From Chitinophaga sp. S165 (GTDB lineage Bacteria > Bacteroidota > Bacteroidia > Chitinophagales > Chitinophagaceae), in contig NZ_QGTG01000001.1 in assembly GCF_003182155.1 (NCBI RefSeq), positions 2,042,991 to 2,106,990 of the forward strand: 64,000 nucleotides of DNA, written 5' to 3'. Within the stretch, counting starts at the first letter, position 1. Every line of letters begins with the position of its first letter. A program made the translations under genes and the position numbers. The notes beneath the pieces were generated by a model that saw nothing but the letters and a program-made list of their open reading frames with translations, had not been told where the DNA came from and did not search any database. Below are positions 16,423 to 25,318 of this stretch, one piece after another.

Positions 16423-18600
16423 TCAGGGATTGGGAAGGAATATCTTAAACTCAGTTCCCACGCCGGGTGTGGAAGTAAATTGTATATCCCCGCTTAACTT
16501 CTCTACGGTTTCCTTTACAAGATAAAGGCCCAGTCCGGAGCCTTTTGATTTTTCTGATACCCTGTAAAACATGTTAAAGATGTAAGGGTGATAATCTTTG
16601 TGGATCCCTATGCCATTATCTTTAACATTTATCAATGCACCATCGGCCCCTGCCACCACTGTTACTTCAACGTATGGATCCGGCCTGGCCGGATCATAAT
16701 AACGCAGTGAGTTAGCTATCAGGTTACTGAGAATGATAAGTATCCTGCTTTTATCGGAGCAGAAAGCCCCGTCTTCTTCTATATTGATCCTGATCTCGAC
16801 GTGTGAGTTTCCGGTACTGGTAAATTTGAGACTGTTCCTGATATCTGTTAACAAGGCGGAAAAGTTAACGGGCGTTCTCTTTACTTCAAGCCGGGCGTTC
16901 CTGGAATAGTCGAGAATGTCAAGGATAAATACGTCCAGTTTTTCGATACTGCTTTTCATCATGGAGAGGCTCTGTATGAGGTCATCATCGGCCGTTTCAG
17001 TAGCAGTAAAGTCGATCAGCCCGAGGATAGACCCAAGCGGTGCTCTGAGATCATGGGAAACGCTGTAAACAAACCTGTCGAGTTCCGCATTTGTTCGTTT
17101 CAGTTTATCATTGGCGTCTTCAAGCTCCTTCCTGTACCTGATCTCATCCGTAACATCCCTGAAGTTTGCGATGTACCCGTCTATCACGGCTTCTCCGAGA
17201 TGGTTGGTAGCCACGCCTTCAAGCCATACCCAGGAACCGTCTTTGGCGCGGAAGCGTACTTCAAAAGGAAGCGGCGCATCCGGTTTGTTTGTAAGGGAGA
17301 ACAGCGAGTGAGAAATAACACCTTTATCATCGGGATGGATGTAGTTCAGCACAGAGGTGCCGACAAATTCTTCCATTGCGTAGCCTATTATACGACCGAT
17401 GGATTCTGTTGCAAATGTATATTCGAGGTCTTTATTGATGATAACGATCGCATCGTTTGAGTTTTCAAGGAGGGTACGCAATTTCAGCTCACTATTGGCC
17501 AGGGCTGATTCGGCTTCTTTCCTTTCTGTAACATCGGACGCTATACCATCTATGCGGATCAGTTTACCTGATACATTGAGTGTTGGCCACATGCGTATCA
17601 AAAGCCATCTTATACGGCCATCCTTATGACGGATACGGTATTCCACCTGGGTAATCTCTCCCATGCTCAGACGCACATTACTTTCATGTGCAGCTTTTTT
17701 ATCTTCATCGACAACCAGTGAGAACCAGAGGAACGGATCTTTTGCGAACTCCTCGGGACCATAACCATATACCCGTGTGCATGCAGGTGATATCTGTAGC
17801 AGGTTATTATGCTCAAGGTCTACAGAGAAGAACACTTCGTTCATTGTGTTGAACAGTGTTCGCAGTTCAATGTTGGCATCAACGATCGCTCTTTCGGCCA
17901 GTTTAATATCCGTAATATCGATCGTAACACCGATCAGACTTACGGGTTCACCCGTTAATTTATCCTTCACCACTTCTGCTATCTCCCGTACGATACGCTG
18001 CTGGTTCGCATCTCCCGCACGCATGATGCGATATTCAACATCATAGCGTCCGGTCTCCATATAGGCTTTATTCACCTCTTCCTTCATAAACTCTCTGTCG
18101 TCGGGATGGACCAGTTCTATATATTGTTCGTAGGTTATTTTAGTAGTAGCGGGATCTATTCCCAGCAGGTGGAATAACTCATCGGACCAGTAGTTCTGTA
18201 CATCAGACAGGTCTCTCGTTGCAGGTACGTCCCAGCTCCCTGCCTTTGCTACGCTCTGAATTGTTTTCAGGTGTACGGTTTCTCTCAATGTTTTTTGTTC
18301 GCTGAGAACGATGTTCCTGCATGCCTTATTTAACTTGTCGGCGGCATCCAGTATAGCGCCTTGTATATCCCCATTTCCTGCTACAGGTGACGCTTCGTCA
18401 CCGAGTATATTCAACGCCTCCCATAAAGTATGATAGAGCTCATCCAATGTTCGCGGACCTTCTGCCTGTTCAGAAGGTCCCGGCTTAACAGACGTGGCGG
18501 CATCCAGCAGGGCGTTCAGTTCATTCAACAAACCGGGATCGAGCGGCAGGTCACTGCCGGCAAGATGTTTATTTAACAGATCCTCTAATAGCGCATTCAT
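16423..18600 (-). CDS. Cytoplasmic multi-PAS sensor histidine kinase (paralogue A)
   Basis: 725 residues with no signal peptide or membrane helix. After an N-terminal helical region (1-105) come three PAS domains with PAC motifs (about 110-235, 240-365, 370-490; VTIDITDIKLAE, GIASDVTERKEAE, ANFRDVTDEIRYRKE). The HisKA domain carries SVSHDLRAPLG with phospho-acceptor H516. The HATPase domain follows (N box NLIANSLRYYD, G1 DNGIGI, G2 GSGLGLYLV). It is closely similar along its whole length to the kinase at 19063-21222, and a receiver-only protein is encoded between them. The C-terminal HisKA/HATPase type resembles phytochrome-like and light/redox kinases; the signal is not evident. Confidence 0.95.
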   Translation of the reverse strand: MNALLEDLLNKHLAGSDLPLDPGLLNELNALLDAATSVKPGPSEQAEGPRTLDELYHTLWEALNILGDEASPVAGNGDIQGAILDAADKLNKACRNIVLSEQKTLRETVHLKTIQSVAKAGSWDVPATRDLSDVQNYWSDELFHLLGIDPATTKITYEQYIELVHPDDREFMKEEVNKAYMETGRYDVEYRIMRAGDANQQRIVREIAEVVKDKLTGEPVSLIGVTIDITDIKLAERAIVDANIELRTLFNTMNEVFFSVDLEHNNLLQISPACTRVYGYGPEEFAKDPFLWFSLVVDEDKKAAHESNVRLSMGEITQVEYRIRHKDGRIRWLLIRMWPTLNVSGKLIRIDGIASDVTERKEAESALANSELKLRTLLENSNDAIVIINKDLEYTFATESIGRIIGYAMEEFVGTSVLNYIHPDDKGVISHSLFSLTNKPDAPLPFEVRFRAKDGSWVWLEGVATNHLGEAVIDGYIANFRDVTDEIRYRKELEDANDKLKRTNAELDRFVYSVSHDLRAPLGSILGLIDFTATETADDDLIQSLSMMKSSIEKLDVFILDILDYSRNARLEVKRTPVNFSALLTDIRNSLKFTSTGNSHVEIRINIEEDGAFCSDKSRILIILSNLIANSLRYYDPARPDPYVEVTVVAGADGALINVKDNGIGIHKDYHPYIFNMFYRVSEKSKGSGLGLYLVKETVEKLSGDIQFTSTPGVGTEFKIFLPNP

Positions 18601-18644
18601 ATGACATAGTTGTATCCGGATAGAAAATGTTTTCAGCGCATATG

Positions 18645-19052
18645 TCAGGGGTTGACAACCTCTTTCAGCTTATCGGCCGTAAGCGGTTTATTCAGGAACT
18701 GGCAAACATAAGGGTTATTCATGGCCAGCTCTCTGTCTTCGGGCAACAGGGAGGATGAAAGCATCACGATGATACATTTCTTCTTCACTGATTCCGGCAG
18801 CTTCTTGTACTCTTCAAGGAAGTCAAAACCGTTCATTCTTGGCATATTGATGTCCAGGAATATCAGGTCAGGCAGTGCGTCTTTGTTCTCCTGGTTTTCC
18901 GACAGATACCCCAGGGCATTCACTGCTGAATCAACAGGCAGGACCTCCCTGGCGAAAGCATGTTTAGTAAGCACTTTTTTAGCCAGGAAACGGTCAATTT
19001 CCGCGTCGTCTACAACCATTACCTTTTCGTAGTTAAAGCTATTGCTATCCAT
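18645..19052 (-). CDS. Single-domain (CheY/Rcp1-like) response regulator
   Basis: 135 residues, a receiver domain with no output domain. The acidic pocket is D15/D16 (MVVDDAEIDR), the phosphorylation site D67 (IFLDINMPRMNG), the switch residue S100 (VMLSSSLLPED) and the conserved lysine K122 (FLNKPLTADKL). It lies between two paralogous PAS kinases, 10 bases after one and 44 bases before the other, so all three are probably one transcript. The Rcp1-like pattern suggests a phosphorelay intermediate or a protein-protein output rather than direct DNA binding. Confidence 0.93.
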   Translation of the reverse strand: MDSNSFNYEKVMVVDDAEIDRFLAKKVLTKHAFAREVLPVDSAVNALGYLSENQENKDALPDLIFLDINMPRMNGFDFLEEYKKLPESVKKKCIIVMLSSSLLPEDRELAMNNPYVCQFLNKPLTADKLKEVVNP

Positions 19053-19062
19053 TAGAAACGAT

Positions 19063-21222
19063 TTAAAATAAGTTCGGTAAAAATATGTTGAATGTTGTTC
19101 CTACACCGGGTACCGATTGTAGATCTATCCTGCCTTTCAGTTTTTCGATTGTTTCTTTTACGAGGTACAGTCCCAGGCCTGAACCATTGGATTTTTCAGA
19201 TACCCTGAAGAACATATCGAAGATCTTCTGATGGTATGCGGCCTCAATTCCGATACCGTTATCTTTCACAGTGATATTTGCTCCTTCTTGCCCTAATGAA
19301 ATATTCACCTCAATGAAGGGTTCTGGTTTTCCCGGGTCATAATACCTCATAGCATTTGATATCAGGTTATTCAGGAGTATGGAGATCCTGCCTTCGTCCG
19401 ATCTGAACACACTTTCTTCCTGTATATTGACATCGAACCGGATGGGTGGCTTATCGACATTCAGGAATTTAAGGTTGTCCCTGATCTCGGTCAGTAACTG
19501 ACGGAAGTCGATGTCCTGCACTTTTATGTTCAGGCGGACGTTCCGGGAATAGTCAAGGATATCCAGGATGAACCTGTCGAGTTTTTCTATACTGCCTTGC
19601 ATCATTCCGAGGTCCTGCAATACATTTTCGTCGGCAGTCTCGGAGGTTGTATATTCAATGAGTCCCAGCACGGATGCAAGCGGGGCTCTCAGATCGTGGG
19701 AAACGCTGTATACAAAGCGGTCAAGCTCATTGTTGGTTTTCTTCAATCTGTTATTCGAGGCTTCCAGTGCTTTTCTATACCTGATCTTGTAAGTAACATC
19801 TCTGAAGTTTGCGATGTAGCCATTTACGATATCTCCGTCGAGGTGGTTCGTTACGGAACCTTCTGTCCAGATCCAGCCACTGCCTTTTACCCGGAACCTG
19901 ATCTCAAAATGGATCGGCCGTGCAGGATTTTCCTGCATTTGGGAGACAAGACCATTCACAGTAACGTGATCATCGGGATGGATGAAATCAAATACAGAGG
20001 TACCGGTGATCTCTTCCACGGAGTAGCCGATCATGCGGCTCATCGATTGGGTAACAAATACAAATTTCAGTTCTTCGCTGGTTACGGTAATAGCGTCATT
20101 TGAATTCTCCAGCAGTGACCTGAACTTCAGTTCGCTATTTTCGAGCGCCAGTTCTGCTTCTCTTCTCTTTGTGATGTCTGAGCTAATCCCATCGATCCTG
20201 ACCAGGAGCCCGTCATGTCCCAATGTGGGTGTTATTCTCATTTCCAGCCAGCGTATCTGACCATTTTTATGATGGATCCTGTATTCGCACAGGTTGCTCT
20301 CACCTTTGCTGAGACGTTTGTTACTTTCCAGCACGGATTCCTTATCATCGTCATGGATGAGGGAGAACCAGAGGTCTGGATCGCGGAAGAACTCGTCGAC
20401 GCTATAGCCGTATAGCTGTACACAGGAAGGCGACATCTGCAACAGTGTATGTTGTTCCATGTTGACGGAGAAAAAGACGTCTTCCATGACATTAAAAAGC
20501 CTTCTCAGTTCGACATTAGCTTTGAACAAGGCCCTTTCTGTGTTCCTGATATCACTGATATCGAAGGTAACGCCTATCAGGCTGATACTTTGCCCGCTTG
20601 CCTCGTCTCTGACCAATTCACCAATTTCCCTGACTACCCTTTGCTGCAGCGGGTCGCCCGCACGGAATAGCCGGAATTCGATGTCGTACCGTCCTGACAC
20701 CTGAATGGCCTTGTCCACTTCTGTGCTGAGATATTGCCGGTCGTCCGGATGCACATATTCCCTGTAGTTATCCGAGATGGGATCAACTGACCCGGGTACT
20801 ACGCCCAGCACAGCATAGAGCTCATCCGACCAATAGCCCGGCAGTTCCAGTGTATTGTTTGTTACGGGCAGTTCCCAGCTGCCGGCACTGGCAAGGGATT
20901 GTATTGTTTTCAGGTGCTTCATTTCCCGGAGCAGTTTCTGCTGACGGATGATCCTGTCTGCACATTCCTTTTTCAATCTTCTGGCCATTGCTATCAGTGA
21001 GGGGATGCCGGTTTTATGAACATCATTTGCTTCACAGATACCGAAGACATTCAAGGCAGCCTGCAGTTGCCGGAAGATAGCTGTACTTACCCGGGACTCA
21101 GGGACAGCCGGGGGCTTATCCTCCAGTAACTGACTGATTTGACCAAACAGCGCGGCATGTGCCGGAGAGAGATCACTTTCTTTGAAATATTTGCTGATCA
21201 GATGCCTTATGTCCTTATTCAT
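19063..21222 (-). CDS. Cytoplasmic multi-PAS sensor histidine kinase (paralogue B)
   Basis: 719 residues from the start chosen at 21222, which aligns with the start of paralogue A (MNKDIRHLISKYF versus MNALLEDLLNKHL). An in-frame ATG at 21273 would add 17 residues absent from the paralogue. The architecture is identical to paralogue A: helical N-terminus, three PAS/PAC units, HisKA with SVSHDLRAPLASVLG (H509), HATPase with NLISNAMRYYD, DNGIGIE and GSGLGLYLV. It is the first gene of the kinase-receiver-kinase cassette. The two kinases probably arose by tandem duplication and feed the same small receiver. Confidence 0.95.
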   Translation of the reverse strand: MNKDIRHLISKYFKESDLSPAHAALFGQISQLLEDKPPAVPESRVSTAIFRQLQAALNVFGICEANDVHKTGIPSLIAMARRLKKECADRIIRQQKLLREMKHLKTIQSLASAGSWELPVTNNTLELPGYWSDELYAVLGVVPGSVDPISDNYREYVHPDDRQYLSTEVDKAIQVSGRYDIEFRLFRAGDPLQQRVVREIGELVRDEASGQSISLIGVTFDISDIRNTERALFKANVELRRLFNVMEDVFFSVNMEQHTLLQMSPSCVQLYGYSVDEFFRDPDLWFSLIHDDDKESVLESNKRLSKGESNLCEYRIHHKNGQIRWLEMRITPTLGHDGLLVRIDGISSDITKRREAELALENSELKFRSLLENSNDAITVTSEELKFVFVTQSMSRMIGYSVEEITGTSVFDFIHPDDHVTVNGLVSQMQENPARPIHFEIRFRVKGSGWIWTEGSVTNHLDGDIVNGYIANFRDVTYKIRYRKALEASNNRLKKTNNELDRFVYSVSHDLRAPLASVLGLIEYTTSETADENVLQDLGMMQGSIEKLDRFILDILDYSRNVRLNIKVQDIDFRQLLTEIRDNLKFLNVDKPPIRFDVNIQEESVFRSDEGRISILLNNLISNAMRYYDPGKPEPFIEVNISLGQEGANITVKDNGIGIEAAYHQKIFDMFFRVSEKSNGSGLGLYLVKETIEKLKGRIDLQSVPGVGTTFNIFLPNLF

Positions 21223-21592
21223 TGTAATATCAAAATGCCCAGATATATAGTCTACATATCGGGGATAGTTCAAAACGCGGAAACTGTTGTACCTAAATTT
21301 ACCTTTAACGGTTGCATCGACGCCGTATCTGCTACGTACAGTTATATACCATATGCAATAATCAGTTGTAGGTGACCGGATGTTTAACTTCGCACAAATC
21401 TTACGCCGAAATTTAACATTACCTTTTCCAGACCACTACGCTTACGTATACATGCTATAAGATCCTTCTATCAGTAAGGGAAAATTGAACATATCAGTAC
21501 AAATTGCCATAAAAAGTTCAATAAAATCCCCGAATTTGGCATAGCTTATACTGATTTTTTTTGTCTAAATTGACGGCTTAAAGCTCAGCATT
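21223..21592. other. Divergent intergenic region (370 bp) between kinase cassette and zwf
   Basis: No gene is supported. The region is A+T-rich and must hold the promoters of both flanking transcripts. A TTTG at 21534-21537 is followed by a T-rich run just upstream of zwf, but I see no full TAnnTTTG box at good spacing on either strand. Confidence 0.4.
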
Positions 21593-23122
21593 ATGAAACA
21601 AGTAAAAAAGTACCCCGCAGCTATTACTATCTTCGGGGCTAAAGGCGACCTGACGAAACGCAAGCTCATACCCGCGCTGTATAATCTTTTTACCGATAAC
21701 CACCTGCCTCCGGCATTTTCCATTTACTGTGTCGACTTCCTGGAAGTAGACCCGGATGAGTTCAGGAAGGATATGCTGGCCGGGGTAAATGAATTCAGCC
21801 GGAATGGCATTGCCGAAACTGCGAAGTGGAATGAATTTGCCTCCAGACTGTTTTACTTACAGGGCGACTTTCAGAAAAAGGAAACCTTTATTGGACTTGG
21901 TGAAAGGCTGAAGGCTTTTGAGAAAGAAGCGGCACAAACCATTTCAAGGGTCTTCTATTTTGCCGTAGCGCCTCGCTTCATAGAGACTATTTCTGATGCA
22001 TTATACCAGCACAACCTCTGTAATAAAGACAACCTGGACCGTATTGTAATAGAAAAACCATTCGGTACGGACCTGGACACCGCAAAAAAGCTGAACCGTT
22101 TTCTGGCCAAGCGATTTGCAGAAAAACAGATCTATCGTATAGACCACTACCTGGGTAAGGAAGCAGTACAGAACATCATGGCTTTCCGCTTTGCCAACTA
22201 TGTGTTCGAGCCATTGTGGAACAAGAAATATATTGACCATGTTCAGATCAGTGTATCAGAGCAGGTAGGCGTGGGTAAGCGCGGCGGTTATTACGACAGC
22301 AGCGGCGCATTGCGGGACATGATCCAGAATCACCTGTTACAGCTGCTTTGTATAGTTGGTATGGAATGCCCGGGCGCTTACAAATCAGAGCAGATCAGGG
22401 ATGCGAAAACGAAGGTAATGAAGAGCGTAAGGCCTTATACTACTGCGGAAGTATTTAAGAACGTGGTACGCGGACAATACAGCGCTGGTCTTATTAACGA
22501 AGACCCGAGGCCAGCTTACAGGAAGGAAGAACATGTGGCATCCTCCTCACTGACCGAGACCTTTGTCGCCGCTAAATTATGTATCGATAACAAACGCTGG
22601 CAGGGAGTACCCTTTTTTCTGCGCACGGGTAAATCCATGCCTGCACAGTCTTCCGTTGTAGTAATACAGTTCAAAGACAGTCCGCATAAAATATTCAAGG
22701 ACGATATCGTTCCAAACCGCCTGATCATCAGTATTCAGCCTGAACTGGAGATCAGTTTACTGTTTGAAAGCAAGATACCGGGCCTGCAGATGAAGCTGAA
22801 ACCGGTAGAGATGGACTTTACGTATAAGGAATCTTATACAGAGACGATCCCTGAAGCATATGAAGCGTTGCTGCTTGATGTGTTACATGGAGATGCTACC
22901 TTGTTCATGCGTGCCGACCAGATTGAGGCTGCATGGAAGGTTGTAATGCCGATCATTGACGCCTGGAAGAAATACCCGGCTAAAGACCTGCATATGTATA
23001 AAGCGGGGAGTTGCGGACCAGAGGCAGCCCACACGCTGCTGAAACCTTATGCTAAAGAGTGGTATGAGTTACCGTTCAGCAAAACGGTGAAGGCGCTGCC
23101 AGACCTTAAAAGCGTACAATAA
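21593..23122 (+). CDS. zwf: Glucose-6-phosphate 1-dehydrogenase
   Basis: 509 residues, the normal length. The NADP-binding motif is FGAKGDLTKRKLIPALYNL (G15..G18-D19-L20-T21). The active-site motif RIDHYLGKE spans residues 182-190, with H185 and K189 binding glucose 6-phosphate. The C-terminal part shows RTGKSMPAQ, MDFTY and DVLHGDATLFMRADQIEAAW. It catalyses the first, NADPH-forming step of the oxidative pentose phosphate pathway in the cytoplasm. Unusually for this gene, gnd and pgl are not adjacent; it stands alone between a divergent kinase cassette and its own terminator. rpiA, a later pathway enzyme, occurs separately at 29110. Confidence 0.98.
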   Translation: MKQVKKYPAAITIFGAKGDLTKRKLIPALYNLFTDNHLPPAFSIYCVDFLEVDPDEFRKDMLAGVNEFSRNGIAETAKWNEFASRLFYLQGDFQKKETFIGLGERLKAFEKEAAQTISRVFYFAVAPRFIETISDALYQHNLCNKDNLDRIVIEKPFGTDLDTAKKLNRFLAKRFAEKQIYRIDHYLGKEAVQNIMAFRFANYVFEPLWNKKYIDHVQISVSEQVGVGKRGGYYDSSGALRDMIQNHLLQLLCIVGMECPGAYKSEQIRDAKTKVMKSVRPYTTAEVFKNVVRGQYSAGLINEDPRPAYRKEEHVASSSLTETFVAAKLCIDNKRWQGVPFFLRTGKSMPAQSSVVVIQFKDSPHKIFKDDIVPNRLIISIQPELEISLLFESKIPGLQMKLKPVEMDFTYKESYTETIPEAYEALLLDVLHGDATLFMRADQIEAAWKVVMPIIDAWKKYPAKDLHMYKAGSCGPEAAHTLLKPYAKEWYELPFSKTVKALPDLKSVQ

Positions 23123-23132
23123 AATAAAGATC

Positions 23133-23162
23133 ATAAAGGCAGGAAATTCTTCCTGCCTTTAT
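23133..23162 (+). terminator. Intrinsic terminator of zwf
   Basis: Perfect 13-bp stem (23133-23145 with 23150-23162) with loop ATTC, ten bases after the zwf stop. Confidence 0.85.
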
Positions 23163-23241
23163 GCTTTAATAAACAGCTTGCACGTTATTAACCACGCGAT
23201 GTCCGTGTGCTTTTACCGTCGGGGCCAATATAAGCGTGCAA

Positions 23242-23682
23242 TTAGTTCCGGCAGGAAATATCAGGACCGATCTGGATACGATCGGTCGTACAGATATGAC
23301 TGGGCCAGCTCATACTCCAGGTAGCTTCCCATTTGGGACCGCTGCACCACATCACTCCTACGCCGGGATTCTCCGGATAGATACCGATCGATCCTTCGAG
23401 CGGCTCGGCATATGTCACATTAAAAACATACACGCCGGCTTCCCGTTCACCGAAATCGTACGGGAAAGTCGGGTTGTACACGGTTGTTGAATAACCGGTG
23501 TAGAAGTTCTTTAACTCAATGGTCAGAACAGGCAGATTGTGGTCATTGTAGGCCACAAACCTCGGACCACATGCAGCTGATGTGGATTCTTTCTTTACAG
23601 GCGGATCGCCGTCTTTAGTAGTGAAACCTGCATTAACAATAAACATGGCAGCCGCCAACAGGGCGATAAGTGTTCTTTTCAT
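23242..23682 (-). CDS. Small secreted protein of unknown function
   Basis: 146 residues with a signal peptide (LIALLAAAMFIVNAGFT). The mature part of about 125 residues is rich in aromatic residues and contains four cysteines (ACGPRF, MWCSGPKW, HICTTDR, ISCRN), which could form two disulphides. The pattern of short beta strands (YNDHNLPVLTIELKNFYTGYST) suggests a small beta-sandwich. I recognise no named family. It is convergent with zwf and divergent from an AraC gene, so it is probably its own transcript. Confidence 0.7.
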   Translation of the reverse strand: MKRTLIALLAAAMFIVNAGFTTKDGDPPVKKESTSAACGPRFVAYNDHNLPVLTIELKNFYTGYSTTVYNPTFPYDFGEREAGVYVFNVTYAEPLEGSIGIYPENPGVGVMWCSGPKWEATWSMSWPSHICTTDRIQIGPDISCRN

Positions 23683-23868
23683 GGGACAGTGGTTAGATTA
23701 AGGGTGACGAGATGGTTAACGTTCGGATACAAATTACGGGGCTTTGTCAGATTAACCTATCCCGTAAAAAGGTGATATTTGAACATGATAGGATTTTCTT
23801 ATTTAAGGCGCCTTTGGCTATCAATATACCGGCTAATTCATAAATGACTATTTTTATAAAAACAAGCT

Positions 23869-24687
23869 TTGAATATTCCACCCAATATACAACTGCTCTA
23901 CACCCCCATACAGCCCTCCGTCAGAGGGACTACGGAAGATGTGGTATATAAGGAATATGCACCTCACCAACAGCTGCAAAACATCATTTACTGTTACTGG
24001 CAACTGAAAACCACGCAACCACTAACTGGCGACTTCATTTATCGCGTAGTGGCGGATGGTTGTATTGACGTATATTTTGAACCAGGCAATCCCCCGGAAA
24101 ACTATGTCATGGGCTTCAGCAGCAAGTATACAGAGTTTTCCCTGGGCCATACGTTTCATTATATAGGCATCCGATTTTTGCCCACCATGTTCCCACAGTT
24201 ATTCGGTATCAACGCAGCAGAGCTGACTAACCGGTACGAATCATTAAGCGCTGTAGCACCCGCCCTGGCCTGTTTTATAGAGAGCAGCCTTGACGAACAG
24301 CTTTCAATGGCGGAGATAATAAGCAGACTGGATATCTGGTTGCTGCAATTATCAGGCAATGCCATATTCAATGCTGACGGCAGGCTTTATGAGGCCATGG
24401 ACCTCATTGTGAAGAATGCGGGCATAATATCGCTTGAGAGCGGCATTAATACAGGTATCAGCGCCAGGCAGCTGCGCCGGTTGTTTGAGTATTATGTGGG
24501 CGATACCCCGAAAGTCTTTAGTAAGATCATACGTTTTCAAAATATCCTCCGTGCGAAACCATCTGTACAAAGCCTGCGGCAGAACAAATTATTCTTTGAC
24601 GCCGGTTATTACGACCAGGCACACTTTATAAAAGAATTCAAAAGCCTTTATGGCATAACACCCTCCAAAGCATTTGACGCGAAATAA
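23869..24687 (+). CDS. AraC-family regulator with DUF6597-type N-terminal domain
   Basis: 272 residues, beginning at a TTG codon (23869). The nearby ATG at 23844 is in another frame and soon stops, and the first internal Met lies inside the conserved domain, so TTG is the best start. The N-terminal domain (about 20-160) has the pattern YAPHQQLQNIIYCYWQLK ... VVADGCIDVYFEP ... YIGIRFLPTMFPQLFGI found in DUF6597 regulators. The C-terminal AraC HTH has ISARQLRRLFEYYVG and AGYYDQAHFIKEFKSLYGITPSKAF. A VOC-family gene follows 69 bases downstream in the same direction and is a likely target. Confidence 0.9.
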   Translation: MNIPPNIQLLYTPIQPSVRGTTEDVVYKEYAPHQQLQNIIYCYWQLKTTQPLTGDFIYRVVADGCIDVYFEPGNPPENYVMGFSSKYTEFSLGHTFHYIGIRFLPTMFPQLFGINAAELTNRYESLSAVAPALACFIESSLDEQLSMAEIISRLDIWLLQLSGNAIFNADGRLYEAMDLIVKNAGIISLESGINTGISARQLRRLFEYYVGDTPKVFSKIIRFQNILRAKPSVQSLRQNKLFFDAGYYDQAHFIKEFKSLYGITPSKAFDAK

Positions 24688-24756
24688 TGTTTGTCCGTTT
24701 TTTACAATGTTTGGGGCTTCGCTTATCTGAACTTTGTGGTATAAACTACAAGGAAC

Positions 24757-25212
24757 ATGAATAAACTAATAATACTGGCAATTGCCCTCCTGTTTGCTAC
24801 CGGCATGCAGGCACAAAACCAAAAACCAAATAAGATGAAACTAAACGCAGGTATCGTTACAAGCAAGCTCGCGGAGAGCAAAGCCTTTTACACCAATGTG
24901 CTGGGATTTGGTGTTACATTCGAAAATGATTTCTATCTGCTGTTGCACACCCCTGGCCGTAAAGCTGAGATCAGCTTTTTATTACCGGACCATCCTTCCC
25001 AGCAATCATTGTTTCATCAACCTTTTAATGGAACGGGCATGTATCTGACCATTGAAGTGGAGGATGTAGACAAAATATATAAAGAGATCAAACAAAAAGG
25101 TATTGAAATAAAGATAGACTTACGCGATGAGCCCTGGGGCGACCGGCACTTCGCTATAACTGATCCTAATGGCGTGAATATTGATATTGTGCATTATCAT
25201 GCGCAGCAATAA
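24757..25212 (+). CDS. Exported VOC (glyoxalase/bleomycin-resistance fold) protein
   Basis: 151 residues. A signal peptide (MNKLIILAIALLFATGMQAQ) precedes one VOC module pair (residues about 28-148): KLNAGIVTSKLAESKAFYTN, then MYLTIEVEDVDKIYKEIKQKG, and a C-terminal DRHFAITDPNGVNIDIVHYH. The last motif contains the usual metal-site glutamate region (here D/N rich). Most VOC proteins are cytoplasmic, so the signal peptide is notable and points to a periplasmic job. The enzyme activity is not predictable. It follows the AraC gene and is closed by a bidirectional terminator. Confidence 0.85.
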   Translation: MNKLIILAIALLFATGMQAQNQKPNKMKLNAGIVTSKLAESKAFYTNVLGFGVTFENDFYLLLHTPGRKAEISFLLPDHPSQQSLFHQPFNGTGMYLTIEVEDVDKIYKEIKQKGIEIKIDLRDEPWGDRHFAITDPNGVNIDIVHYHAQQ

Positions 25213-25276
25213 GCAGCCAGGCGATTCATTACAAATTATCAGCTGTGATAAAAACGATTAGATAGTACGTAATTGA

Positions 25277-25311
25277 AAGCGGCCATTCCGTTCTATACGA
25301 AATGGCCGCTT
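25277..25311. terminator. Bidirectional terminator between convergent genes
   Basis: Perfect 11-bp stem AAGCGGCCATT (25277-25287) with AATGGCCGCTT (25301-25311), located between the VOC gene and the convergent acyltransferase. Confidence 0.8.
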
Positions 25312-25318
25312 GTTTGTA

